DNA of 64,000 nucleotides, from contig OZ037862.1 of NCBI GenBank assembly GCA_964035575.1, positions 558,001 through 622,000 of the forward strand, given 5' to 3'. Positions within the stretch are counted from its first letter, which is position 1, and each line of letters starts with the position of its first letter. Below, one piece after another: positions 28,801 to 37,672 of the stretch. The notes beneath the pieces are model-generated. The model made no database searches, had not been told where the DNA came from, and saw only the letters and a program-made list of their open reading frames with translations. The position numbers were made by a program, and so were the translations under genes. The DNA is from Rhynchopus sp. YZ270_cl-10. Lineage: Eukaryota; Euglenozoa; Diplonemea; Diplonemida; Diplonemidae.

Positions 28801-30048
28801 CTTGTTTTCCTTCAGGAAGTGTTTGACTTGTTGCTCCGTTGTAGGAAGCGTGTAGTCAGTAAACATAGAAAAATCATAATCAGACTCAATCCATCCAGTC
28901 TTCTTCTTGTAGTACTTGCTCACTCGTGATGCGTCTTTCTGGAAGTCATGTTCATGTGCCATCACAGCAAAACGGAAGCATGCGTTGTTGACTTCTGGGT
29001 ATTCATCATTCTTTACATTCACAATATTCTTCTTGAGATTGGAGTTGGCACTGAACCTCTCCACAACATCAATATATTCACCACCAATCTGCATCTTTGT
29101 GTTGTAGGTTAATATCGTGACATACTTGAAGCCAACAAAGAATAAACCTGACTCCCCTTCATCGCGGTTGAAGAGCTCATTCCCTTGCTTCATAACTGCA
29201 TCTAAGTCAAGTACGTCTGTTGCAAGTACACTGTTGAGGATTACTTCCTTGCTGATTTGTTTGGGTGATTCATTGTCTGGTTTGCTGAAGATGGCCATCA
29301 AGATAAACTTAACCTTCTTGGTGCGATTGCCTTCTAAGTCTCCCTGAATGAATGCGGTGATGGTGTCATATTGTGCACGTATTGTTGAAGAGAAGTACTC
29401 ATCTAGCGGTTCAGGGAGCTCTATTATCATCTTGGCATCTGTACCTTTGTCTCCATGGCTGACTTTTACTGAGGTTTTTGCGATAAGTTCCTCCAGATGG
29501 TTGGGGTCTTCAGTGATAGTTGACTGTTCTTCTTCCTTCTTTATTCCAAGTCTCCCCCGAATGATTTCTTCCTTGTGTGTCTCTTTTGCATCATCAAGAA
29601 TCTTACGTTTGGCTTCCTTGTGTTGCTTCTCGATATCATTCAGCTGCCCTTGTTGTTCAGGTTTGAAGTCTCTGACGAATCTTGACTTGTTCTGCTTGAA
29701 GAAGGTACCTTGGAGATCTTTCTTAGCCTTTGCAACAGCTGTCTTCAGATCCTTGATATCTTCTTGTACGAATGGTAGAAGCTCCTTGTCTGTGATCTTC
29801 TTCTTGGCAACCTTATCCTTCTTCTTCTCCTCATGAAATGGTACCAGAGCCTTCTTCTGTTCCAACTTGAGATTTGCGATCTTGTCTTGAATTAGAAGGA
29901 CATCCTGTTGTATGGCTTGGATCGTACCAACACTCAATACCCCAGACGTCACTGCCTTACCGAGGAGGTTGATCTGCTTCTCATAGGCTTTGATTGCGGT
30001 GGTGTACTCTTGAGTTATCTCCTTGAGTTTCTTATCTGATGTTATCAT
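25831..30048 (-). CDS. PolB: Protein-primed DNA polymerase B
   Basis: 1405 residues, replicating the element from its termini (family knowledge). N-terminal about 470: charged helices and a conserved Polinton pre-exonuclease region. A zinc-type CPKC...H...C lies at 472-493. Exonuclease: D529-F-E531 (ITADFES), YFHNARGYDNNY (697-708, ExoII), YHDFYLNMDV (865-874). Inserted between is the CAFC...VRDHCHLTGKYRRALCSWCN zinc/HNH-like element (651-684), typical of this group. Polymerase: YIDANNLYG (motif A, 972-980), KLLNNSIYGK (motif B, 1136-1145), YTDTDS (motif C, 1253-1258), then KCYAYS. The TPR1/TPR2 insertions of protein-primed enzymes would lie around 980-1130. All catalytic motifs are intact. 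The start has the A-rich context GAAAATGAT. Confidence 0.96.
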   Translation of the reverse strand: MITSDKKLKEITQEYTTAIKAYEKQINLLGKAVTSGVLSVGTIQAIQQDVLLIQDKIANLKLEQKKALVPFHEEKKKDKVAKKKITDKELLPFVQEDIKDLKTAVAKAKKDLQGTFFKQNKSRFVRDFKPEQQGQLNDIEKQHKEAKRKILDDAKETHKEEIIRGRLGIKKEEEQSTITEDPNHLEELIAKTSVKVSHGDKGTDAKMIIELPEPLDEYFSSTIRAQYDTITAFIQGDLEGNRTKKVKFILMAIFSKPDNESPKQISKEVILNSVLATDVLDLDAVMKQGNELFNRDEGESGLFFVGFKYVTILTYNTKMQIGGEYIDVVERFSANSNLKKNIVNVKNDEYPEVNNACFRFAVMAHEHDFQKDASRVSKYYKKKTGWIESDYDFSMFTDYTLPTTEQQVKHFLKENKNTSISIYGIEAAGKFHVLRREKSPKEDHINLLFHDNHYMLIKNLSKMMGDNNKYVCPKCLSVKKDTKKEIDAHLGSCNEKPTQRTQMARSAIIEFSENKMKNKEMKPFIITADFESFLDTRDQDTSYSKTKTQTGKEETTILQTHRAASFSLKLVPDTSLNFTGKTLYTYTPSDQDDAVEYEIDLLGQFNNACQEIAEDVAAFMTTSQKEYGSIDSACIAFTAEDKDRHEEAKKCAFCNKTFNFQNIKVRDHCHLTGKYRRALCSWCNLNNKTEYNIPIYFHNARGYDNNYIFKMLKQYDSNGVNVLNTNSQTTMLIKMDKYTKVKVNHGKEIKNRKISFQVKDSLQVMSSSLDTLLKNLPHDQKVHQLDYIKTAHRDIDVNDKGMLDLLLGKGVFPYSYFDSPKKLSGSLPSKDLWYDCLRQDDIKQEDYDKACRVWNTLKCKTFKDYHDFYLNMDVLGLADVLQAQRKNLHTTHKLDICHYCSLPSFSYDAWLLKQQEDDVKMKTLKDPELYELFEDQKRGGFTCTVKRHCKANNKHTRSADNQGKEGDTHLLYIDANNLYGWAMCKKLPYDDFKLMECKSLDEIEKMIADYNPESDTGYALEVDLEYPLSLHDKHWDFPLAPYNRTVRSGELSDYQRKVLDDEKHAEGGKLIADFKDRVKQTYNIEYLQFLLRQGLKLTKVHRIVSFKQDNIMKPYIDKNSALRAQAKNDFEKDLYKLLNNSIYGKTLENVRGRTEMKNIPYDKTKWVKGKEVPMTEEEIKEYIAKHQSKPFFNCNTVDLKSSKILQFMQGDVTLDKPVYIGSQILDYSKLLMNSFFYDTLIPHFGRENVTMAYTDTDSFVLEITTKDLDEELAKLSADFDFSNYPTTHELHDVNNKKVPGKFKDELAGDVMVEFIGLRAKCYAYSTIKKNDDNKAKGIAKSVSKTLNLDTYRSTLESHKKHVVTINSIEKRDHELHTVRSQKIALSAFDDKRYICEDGVTTKAYR

Positions 30049-30104
30049 TTTCTTTTACTTTCTTTTTTTTTTTAATATAAATAAAAAACACAATGTCTAT
30101 AAAA
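30049..30104. promoter_or_regulatory. AT-rich divergent gap, PolB / zinc-finger gene
   Basis: Contains a long T/A run, ATATAAATAAAAA and CTATAAAAATGG, a TATA-like string just before the second in-frame ATG (30105). It may serve both genes. Confidence 0.45.
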
Positions 30105-30545
30105 ATGGCATCACATAATTCACAGTACTACAAGAATTACTACCTCAACAACAAGGAGAAGATGATTGCGTCAGCAAAAGCGTCTTACCAGAGACAGAAA
30201 CATGAGATGGCTTTCTGTGCTGCGTGTGAAAAGAGTGTGAAGAAGCTTGGGTATAATCAACACTGTTTATCGAAGAAACATATCAAGAACTTAGAGAAGA
30301 TTACTGAAGCTTCTTCACCATGTAATGATGACTTAGCAGATCTGAAGGATAGGTCGGATTGTGAGGAGGTTGAGGAGGTTGAGGAGGTTGAGGAGGTTGA
30401 GGAGGTTGAGGAGGTTGAGGAGGTTGAGGAGGTTGAGGAGGTTGAGGAGGTTGAGGAGATACTTGAGGAACAGACAGAAAGAGATAACAAGAAGACTCTT
30501 GAATTGAAGATCTCAGTGACAATCACTATTCAACGTATGCCCTAA
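30093..30545 (+). CDS. U1-type zinc-finger protein with acidic VEE repeats
   Basis: 150 residues from ATG 30093; ATG 30105 (context ATAAAAATGG) is an equally good start and would give 146. Residues about 9-40 are basic and Tyr-rich (QYYKNYYLNNKEKMIASAKASYQRQKHE). One zinc finger, CAACEKSVKKLGYNQHCLSKKH (C-x2-C-x11-H-x5-H), matches U1/matrin-type fingers of nucleic-acid-binding proteins. Then about eleven exact EEV triplets (9-bp repeat GAGGAGGTT, about 30361-30456) form an acidic run. A role in DNA or RNA binding is plausible. Repeat number is likely variable between copies. Confidence 0.75.
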   Translation: MSIKMASHNSQYYKNYYLNNKEKMIASAKASYQRQKHEMAFCAACEKSVKKLGYNQHCLSKKHIKNLEKITEASSPCNDDLADLKDRSDCEEVEEVEEVEEVEEVEEVEEVEEVEEVEEVEEILEEQTERDNKKTLELKISVTITIQRMP

Positions 30546-30590
30546 GTGACACGACACATCATTCATTGTGATGTGTATTATAATAAAATA

Positions 30591-32117
30591 ATGGTATTTG
30601 GTTATCTTCAATCCGATAAATCAACATCAATCCTACCAGATAATGCTCCTGATGGTCATATTGCTATAAAGGAGGATGGCGAGATTGTTACGAAGCATAT
30701 TGATGAGATTGTCACGCATAGGGTACCTGAAGCTTCGGGTGATGATCAGTTGCTTGTGTCAAAAGATATTGGGGGAAAACTTGAATGGAAAGTTCAAGCC
30801 TACATGAGTGATGTACAAGGGAGAATAAGTACAGCAAGAAGTGATCTCGAGACCCTGATGGATACCAAAGACACAATCACAAGAGACTTGATCCTAACAC
30901 CATACTACAACCATAAAGATGATACAAATGGAGACTTGAATGTGTCACCATACACAACCCAAGGCGTTCACTACCTATACGACTGGCCGAACTTACAAAA
31001 CGCTCCCACAATCTTGAACAGCTATGAACTCATTGTCACAACAAAGGTATTCGAAAACTATGTCACACAAAAGCTTCTTGCTGTGTTCTCGCTAAAGAAG
31101 TATGTTCGAATCCGTAGAGGAGTAGGAGTGCCGTGGACAGCATGGACATCGAGTGAAGACTTGAGTCAGGAAACACTTGAGAGCATTATGGATAGCAAAG
31201 ATAATATACTGACAACTAGTTTAGAATCTACTATGGACACGAAAGACAATGCATTGACGACAACACTAGAATCAACTATGGACAGTAAAGACAATACCCT
31301 ACGAGCAACACTTGAGAATACTATGGACAACAAAGATAGCACACTACGAACAACTTTGGAATCTACTATGGATAGCAAAGACAATACACTACGAACAACA
31401 CTTGAGAATACTATGGACAGTAAAGACAATGCATTGACGACAACACTTGAGAATACTATGGACAGTAAAGATAGCACACTACGAACAACACTTGAGAGCA
31501 CTATGGACAACAAAGACAATGCATCAAGGTTACTCATCGAAAACAAAATATATCAACCATACCAGGATGACAGAGGATTACCTACCAACACTGTGATTGA
31601 TCTTGACACAAAGACAACAAGCGGTATATATTTGATGTACAACCCTCCAAACTTAGAAAATGGTCCCACTGAAGATATTGGTAGCTATGAGATCATACTA
31701 GATGTTAAGCTTTTTGATACTTATGTTATTCAGGAACTCCTAGCGGTATTCAGTGAAAGACGATACTCACGATTACGCAAAGGTAGTGCATGGAGTGGTT
31801 GGAAGAGAATCGACATAGATGGTATAGATCTCAACCCACGTACAATAATAAATCATCCAACATCATTTGACTTTAACTCAAACTTAGACGCACAAGAGAT
31901 CTATGTGTATAACAGTAGCAATAACTCCAATGCTCCATCAGACTTCGGCGGAACAACTCTCTTCTTGCTCAATAATAAGACGCTACCAAATCCAATAATC
32001 ACTAACGACACATCACGCATTCAGGAAGTCATCTCTGTGCAAACCCAAGACAAGTGGATTCGGGTACTCGAAGGTGGACCATTTGCTTCCTGGAGTTCCT
32101 GGAGGAAGATGACCTAA
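30591..32117 (+). CDS. Fibre-like protein with pyocin-knob-type domains
   Basis: 508 residues from ATG 30591 (MVFGYLQSDKSTSI); the frame opens earlier only through GTG. Layout: N-terminal 100 residues resembling phage tail-fibre shafts (APDGHIAIKEDGEIV...). Then three related domains of the form G-x-Y-L...P-x-N...G-Y-E-(I/L)-x-V...Q-x-L...Y-x-R-x-R...W-x-x-W, centred near residues 150, 370 and 470 and matching the pyocin-knob pattern of tail fibres. Between domains 1 and 2 lie eight 15-residue repeats of the type LESTMDSKDNTLRTT. It is the last gene before the right TIR. A receptor-binding spike is the natural inference; the best relatives are bacteriophage-like rather than eukaryotic-virus-like. 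Confidence 0.72.
   Translation: MVFGYLQSDKSTSILPDNAPDGHIAIKEDGEIVTKHIDEIVTHRVPEASGDDQLLVSKDIGGKLEWKVQAYMSDVQGRISTARSDLETLMDTKDTITRDLILTPYYNHKDDTNGDLNVSPYTTQGVHYLYDWPNLQNAPTILNSYELIVTTKVFENYVTQKLLAVFSLKKYVRIRRGVGVPWTAWTSSEDLSQETLESIMDSKDNILTTSLESTMDTKDNALTTTLESTMDSKDNTLRATLENTMDNKDSTLRTTLESTMDSKDNTLRTTLENTMDSKDNALTTTLENTMDSKDSTLRTTLESTMDNKDNASRLLIENKIYQPYQDDRGLPTNTVIDLDTKTTSGIYLMYNPPNLENGPTEDIGSYEIILDVKLFDTYVIQELLAVFSERRYSRLRKGSAWSGWKRIDIDGIDLNPRTIINHPTSFDFNSNLDAQEIYVYNSSNNSNAPSDFGGTTLFLLNNKTLPNPIITNDTSRIQEVISVQTQDKWIRVLEGGPFASWSSWRKMT
31176..31535 (+). repeat. Eight 45-bp coding repeats in the fibre gene
   Basis: Each unit encodes L-E-(S/N)-T-M-D-(S/N)-K-D-(N/S)-x-L-(R/T)-(T/A)-T. Hydrophobic L, M and L recur with a 15-residue period, consistent with a trimeric coiled-coil stalk. 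Confidence 0.9.
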
Positions 32118-32410
32118 GTTAGAAAGTAGGGCAGAAAGTACTGCAAAAAGTATTGCAGAAAGTACTGCAAAAAGTATGGCAGAAAGTATGGCAGAAAGTA
32201 TTGCAGTATTGCAGAAAGTAGGGTAAACTTACATGGTTATATATTATCATACTGAAGAAGGTATTGAGGCCAAATTTTTTGCAGAACTTTTTGCAGTACT
32301 TTTTGCAGTAGTTTCTGCAGTACTTTTGGCAGGACTTTTTGCAGTACTTTTTGCAGAACTTTTGGCAGTACTTTTTGCAGTACTTTTTGCCAAACTTTTA
32401 GACCTACTTT
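32118..32410. repeat. Facing minisatellites forming a long inverted repeat
   Basis: 32127-32222 carries units of GCAGAAAGTA(C/T)TGCAAAAAGTA; 32276-32400 carries the reverse complement (TACTTTTTGCAGTACTTTTTG). The roughly 50-bp spacer is unique. It can fold into a very long imperfect hairpin just after the fibre stop. Confidence 0.85.
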
Positions 32411-32524
32411 CCAACCAACATCTGTGACGGTACTGCGGTCGCAAGGGGTAAGGAGCATCCAGAAGACACCGGCGGGCTAAACACGATTCAGCTGCACTGT
32501 GAGGACTACAGAGGTATGTAAAAA

Positions 32525-32719
32525 AATAAGGGTTTCAGAAAATATATTGGCGCAGTAGATTTCTACCGGGTTTTAATTCCTGCAAACCTGCCAGGGTGGT
32601 GACAGGGCGGTGCCAGGGTGGTGCCAGGGTGGTGCCAGGGTAGGGTAACGAATAGTAAAAAATAAGGGTTTCAGAAAATATATTAGCGCAGTACATTTCT
32701 ACCGGGTTTTAATTCCTGC
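32525..32719. repeat. Inner part of the right TIR duplicated directly
   Basis: 32525-32583 and 32661-32719 are the same 59-bp segment with two mismatches, 136 bp apart, separated by GCCAGGGTGGT tandem units. The outer copy overlaps the terminal TIR. Confidence 0.85.
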
Positions 32720-32746
32720 GCTCATCTCTCGATTTCTCCTATTACT
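32678..32746. repeat. Polinton right terminal inverted repeat
   Basis: Reverse complement of 16169-16237 with a few mismatches; ends ...CCTATTACT next to the TSD. Confidence 0.93.
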
Positions 32747-32752
32747 AACGAC
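32747..32752. other. Target-site duplication, right copy
   Basis: AACGAC, identical to 16163-16168. After it the 38-bp satellite resumes in register. Confidence 0.85.
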
Positions 32753-34852
32753 CCGTCTAAAAGCGCCCGTTTTGTACGTGACAAAACGACCCGTCTAAAA
32801 GCGTCCGTTTTGTACGTGACAAAACGACCCGTCTAAAAGCGCCCGTTTTGTACGTGACAAAACGACCCGTCTAAAAGCGTCCGTTTTGTTCGTGACAAAA
32901 CGACCCGTCTAAAAGCGTCCGTTTTGTACGTGACAAAACGACCCGTCTAAAAGCGTCCGTTTTGTTCGTGACAAAACGACCCGTCTAAAAGCGCCCGTTT
33001 TGTACGTGACAAAACGACCCGTCTAAAAGCGTCCGTTTTGTTCGTGACAAAACGACCCGTCTAAAAGCGCCCGTTTTGTACGTGACAAAACGACCCGTCT
33101 AAAAGCGTCCGTTTTGTACGCGACAAAACGACCCGTCTAAAAGCGCCCGTTTTGTACGCGACAAAACGACCTGTCTAAAAGCGCCCGTTTTGTACGCGAC
33201 AAAACGACCCGTCTAAAAGCGCCCGTTTTGTACGTGACAAAACGACCCGTCTAAAAGCGTCCGTTTTGTACGCGACAAAACGACCCGTCTAAAAGCGTCC
33301 GTTTTGTACGTGACAAAACGACCCGTCTAAAAGCGCCCGTTTTGTACGCGACAAAACGACCCGTCTAAAAGCGCCCGTTTTGTACGCAACAAAACGACCC
33401 GTCTAAAAGCGCCCGTTTTGTACGTGACAAAACGACCCGTCTAAAAGCGTCCGTTTTGTACGTGACAAAACGACCCGTCTAAAAGCGTCCGTTTTGTTCG
33501 TGACAAAACGACCCGTCTAAAAGCGTCCGTTTTGTACGTGACAAAACGACCCGTCTAAAAGCGTCCGTTTTGTTCGTGACAAAACGACCCGTCTAAAAGC
33601 GCCCGTTTTGTACGCGACAAAACGACCTGTCTAAAAGCGCCCGTTTTGTACGCGACAAAACGACCTGTCTAAAAGCGCCCGTTTTGTACGCGACAAAACG
33701 ACCCGTCTAAAAGCGTTAGTTTAGTACGTGACAAAACGACCCGTCTAAAAGCGTCCGTTTTGTACGCGACAAAACGACCCGTCTAAAAGCGCCCGTTTTG
33801 TACGCGACAAAACGACCCGTCTAAAAGCGCCCGTTTTGTACGCGACAAAACGACCCGTCTAAAAGCGTCCGTTTTGTACGTGACAAAACGACCCGTCTAA
33901 AAGCGTCCGTTTTGTACGCGACAAAACGACCCGTCTAAAAGCGCCCGTTTTGTACGCGACAAAACGACCCGTCTAAAAGCGCCCGTTTTGTACGTGACAA
34001 AACGACCCGTCTAAAAGCGCCCGTTTTGTACGCGACAAAACGACCTGTCTAAAAGCGCCCGTTTTGTACGCGACAAAACGACCCGTCTAAAAGCGTTAGT
34101 TTAGTACGTGACAAAACGACCCGTCTAAAAGCGCCCGTTTTGTACGCGACAAAACGACCCGTCTAAAAGCGCCCGTTTTGTACGCGACAAAACGACCCGT
34201 CTAAAAGCGCCCGTTTTGTACGCGACAAAACGACCCGTCTAAAAGCGTCCGTTTTGTACGCGACAAAACGACCCGTCTAAAAGCGCCCGTTTTGTACGCG
34301 ACAAAACGACCCGTCTAAAAGCGCCCGTTTTGTACGCGACAAAACGACCCGTCTAAAAGCGCCCGTTTTGTACGCGACAAAACGACCCGTCTAAAAGCGT
34401 CCGTTTTGTACGCGACAAAACGACCCGTCTAAAAGCGCCCGTTTTGTACGCGACAAAACGACCCGTCTAAAAGCGTCCGTTTTGTACGCGACAAAACGAC
34501 CCGTCTAAAAGCGCCCGTTTTGTACGCGACAAAACGACCCGTCTAAAAGCGCCCGTTTTGTACGTGACAAAACGACCCGTCTAAAAGCGTCCGTTTTGTA
34601 CGTGACAAAACGACCCGTCTAAAAGCGCCCGTTTTGTACGCAACAAAACGACCCGTCTAAAAGCGCCCGTTTTGTACGTGACAAAACGACCCGTCTAAAA
34701 GCGCCCGTTTTGTACGCAACAAAACGACCCGTCTAAAAGCGCCCGTTTTGTACGCAACAAAACGACCCGTCTAAAAGCGCCCGTTTTGTACGTGACAAAA
34801 CGACCCGTCTAAAAGCGTCCGTTTCGTACGCGACAAAACGACCCGTCTAAAA
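32747..34852. repeat. 38-bp satellite array, right half
   Basis: About 55 units of the same 38-bp repeat as 14159-16168. A variant unit with GCGTTAGTTTAGTACG occurs at about 33713 and 34093, ten units apart, showing block duplication. ACGCAAC variants are confined to this half. Confidence 0.95.
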
Positions 34853-34902
34853 GTTCCCCACTGAAAAGTTGTAAATTGCATACCGATCAGAAGTGTGATA
34901 TT

Positions 34903-34922
34903 TCCTAAACACTTGTGTTTAG
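34903..34922. repeat. Palindrome CCTAAACACTTGTGTTTAGG
   Basis: A perfect 20-bp palindrome at the left edge of the mosaic, followed by TTTTTAAGGTTGC. It has the same AACAC/GTGTT core as the junction palindromes further right. Confidence 0.7.
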
Positions 34923-35067
34923 GTTTTTAAGGTTGCTTCCTCCCCACCCTCCCCCTGGGTACCCCCCCCCGGGTGGGGTACCCCAAAAATGACCATTTCG
35001 CGAAAATACGCCAAAGTGTAAGATTTTTTCGGCATTGGAAAGATTGGGCCAAAAATCCAGTTATTTG

Positions 35068-35460
35068 AGTTGACGGTCTTGAAAACACTTCGCTGGCTGG
35101 TGTGTCAAACGGTATGTGTATGGTTTGCACGTAACGCTCTACGTATACGATACACACAACGCTATGCATAAGCGATACACGGTTCGTGTGCGGCGTAACG
35201 CATGCAACGAACGCAACGCAACCGATGTGTGCGTAGCGATCTGTACGAAAGCATGCTACGGGTTTAACGCCATCGCGTTAACGCAACACCTGCGCCGCTG
35301 TGACACTTCGCTGGCTCGTGTGGTTGATAACGCCACGGTCTACACATGCGTTACACACTACGGTCTTCGTATACGATACACACAACGCTATGCATAAAGG
35401 ATACACGCGTTAACCGCATCGTGTGGTTACCAAACGCAGCCCACCTACGGTGGGCTGCTA
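35068..35460. repeat. Long spacer module, copy 1 (direct)
   Basis: Carries GACGGTCTTGAAAACACTTC at the start, TTAACGCGATGG-type sequence in the middle and the hairpin GCAGCCCACC-TAC-GGTGGGCTGC at the end. Two inverted copies with longer AACGCA arrays lie at about 44793-45268 and 45595-46133. Confidence 0.7.
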
Positions 35461-35607
35461 CAACTCGTGCCGTGTGTGGCCCATGCATGGTTCTCACAGC
35501 TCGCTGGCACGTTTCCCAAGCCGGAAACCCGGTCACCTGCCTGCAAAACCGGGTTTTTGGCCAAAACGCCTGTTTTGCCTGTAGAACCCTGTAGAACCCT
35601 TAAGAAA

Positions 35608-35622
35608 CACGTGTATAAAAGG
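35608..35622 (+). promoter_or_regulatory. E-box plus TATA core in repeat module (copy 1)
   Basis: CACGTGTATAAAAGG, a TATA box directly abutting a CACGTG. Identical copies: 36905-36919 (+), 43252-43266 (-), 45444-45458 (-), 46877-46891 (+). In at least five other copies of the module TATAAAA has become TAAAAAA. Confidence 0.45.
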
Positions 35623-35829
35623 GGTACTCGCGACACCCTGGTGTCAGGGTCTCTAACGGTTTAACGCTTCGCTGAGCCTATACACCCCCCAAAAAGTGTC
35701 CGATCTTTCCAAAGAAAAAGTTTTTTCGGCTGTGCGAAGCTTCTACACCCTCTAAAAAAAACCGGTTTTTGGTCGGATCCAGCAGGGGGGGTTAGAGACT
35801 GAAGGGTGGCCGGAACAGCAACCTTTAAA

Positions 35830-35853
35830 AACTAGAAAACACAAGTGTTTTCT
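35830..35853. repeat. Palindrome CTAGAAAACAC/GTGTTTTCTAG
   Basis: A 24-bp palindrome; a sister copy is at about 42966-42989 and a half copy at about 37572. Both sit beside GCAACCTTTAAA, the flank of the other palindrome class. Confidence 0.7.
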
Positions 35854-37548
35854 AGAATTACTAAATCAGATCGCTCAGAGATTTGTTACTAATTCCTAAT
35901 TTCGTGTCGCGAGTTTACGTGTAAATTGCCTTAGGAACCGTGCGTTCCTTAAGGATTCTGCAGGCAAAACAGGCGATTTTCACCAAAAACCGGGATTTTC
36001 GCCTTTTTGGGTGGTTTTTTGGGCCCATACCTGTCCATGTGGTCTGAGAAACGCGATTCTGGGGTGTTAGAAACATGTGTAAGCCCTTTTGTGGGCAAAA
36101 ACAAGCCAAAAACCATGCACAACGTGGTATTCTGTGACCAGTCTGATGTTTTAACTGGGTTAAGATCCTTGACGATCGAGTCCGTTTTGTGCCAGAAGAT
36201 CTCGCTCATCAACCACACGAGCCAGCAGAAAGTGTTTAGGATTCGCAAAACTAAATTTAGTTTTTTTTGGCAATCCTTAACACTCACTGGCTGGTGTGGT
36301 TGATGTATGAAAGGTTTGCAACGCACACAAGCCAACCAACGCAACCGATGCGATACGTTTCTTGCGTTCACATCGTTCCGTTCAGATCGGAACGATGTGA
36401 ACGGAACGAATGCAACCGACGCAACGCAACCGTTCGGTACGTAACGTCTCGAACCGAAGACACGGAAGCAACGCAACGCACCGAACGCAACGCATCCAAC
36501 GCAATGCAAGCGATGAGTACGTAACGATCTGTATGCAACGAACGCAACGCATGCAACGCAACGCAACCGATGTGTACGAAACGATCGGAACGCAACGAAC
36601 GTAACCAACCGAACACAACCAACGCAACTCAACCGCTCTGTTCGTTGCACTCTGTATATAACGATCTCTACACAACGAACGCAACGCATGCAACACAACG
36701 TAACCGGTGTGCACGTAGCTATGTGTACGCAACGTAGCGAAGGCAACGCAACCAACGCAACGAGCGGTTACAAACCCCCACGCATGGTTCTCGCAGCGCG
36801 CTGGCACGTTTTCCAAGACGCAAACCCGGTTACCTGCCTGAAAAACCGGGTTTTCGGCCAAAACGCCTGTTTTGCCTGTAGAACCCTGTAGAACCCTTAA
36901 GAAACACGTGTATAAAAGGGGTACTCGCGACACCCTGGTTTGTAACCCTCCAGAGGTCTCAAGGGATTCCCTTGAGAGCTAAGAGGATTCCCTTGAGAGC
37001 ACCAAAAATTCCCGCGAGAGAATGTTCGTTTTGGTGACTGAAACCGGCCAAAAACTTTTTAAAACGGCCCACAACCTGGTTTCTGCGACTCGAAAAGCGT
37101 ATCCGCATGCTTTTGGGCGTCCGTAGGCCACAAACGATGGTACCCATGTGGGCCGAAAAACCTACGTGTTTGTACACAAAACACCACAAAAGCGCTTGTT
37201 TGCAGGCAGTTCGGGTCGAAAACGACCTCTTCGGGTCACAAAGCTACATCCCTCCCTCCCTTGGCCCTCGGGCTGCCCTTTCGGGAGGTCAGGGCGCCCT
37301 CGGGCCTTCGGCCCTCGGGCTGCCCTGACCTCCCTCAAGGGCGCCCTCGGGCTCTGGCGGGAGGGAGGGAAATAGCTATTCAGGGTCTGTCAGGGTTTGG
37401 AGGTCTTTCTCATTTGCAAACCCTAAAAAAAACCTCCTATCTTCCCAAGAATCCACTTTTTTGACCTCTTTGGACGTTTAGAGACCTGAAAAAAAATGGC
37501 CGAAACCCACCCCGCGCGGGGAGGGTGGGGTGATCAGCAACCTTAAAG

Positions 37549-37672
37549 ACCTTAACACTGAGTGTTAAGGAACTTGTGTTTTCTAGTTTTTAAAGGTTGC
37601 TTTCCTCGCCGCCCCCCACCCACAGTTCCTTAACACTCAGTGTTAAGGTTCCTTAACACTCGGTGTTAAGGT
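37549..37672. repeat. Cluster of three CCTTAACAC/GTGTTAAGG palindromes
   Basis: Three near-identical 21-bp palindromes within 125 bp. Further copies at about 38472, 42131, 42943, 43585, 46332 and 47099. They abut AGCAACCTTAAAGA on one side, and mark module borders, including the right-hand end of the whole mosaic. Confidence 0.75.

Larger units (their letters stand above)
16169..32746. mobile_element. Complete Polinton/Maverick element
   Basis: A 16,578-bp element with TIRs beginning AGTAATAGGAG, a 6-bp TSD and a full virion and replication gene set: protein-primed PolB, retroviral-type integrase, packaging ATPase, adenain-like protease, major and minor capsid proteins. All main frames are open with no visible disabling mutation, so it looks young and possibly able to form virions. 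Gene order (strand): cargo NTPase -, ATPase -, unknown +, minor capsid +, small +, zinc-ribbon/PLA2 -, protease -, pX-like -, integrase +, major capsid +, PolB -, zinc finger +, fibre +. The host is a protist, judging by the flanking genes. Confidence 0.96.

Noticed and set aside
14159-34852. 38-bp repeats as a CRISPR array
   Set aside because: Units are directly adjacent with no unique spacers, the genome is eukaryotic, and the array is a tandem satellite.
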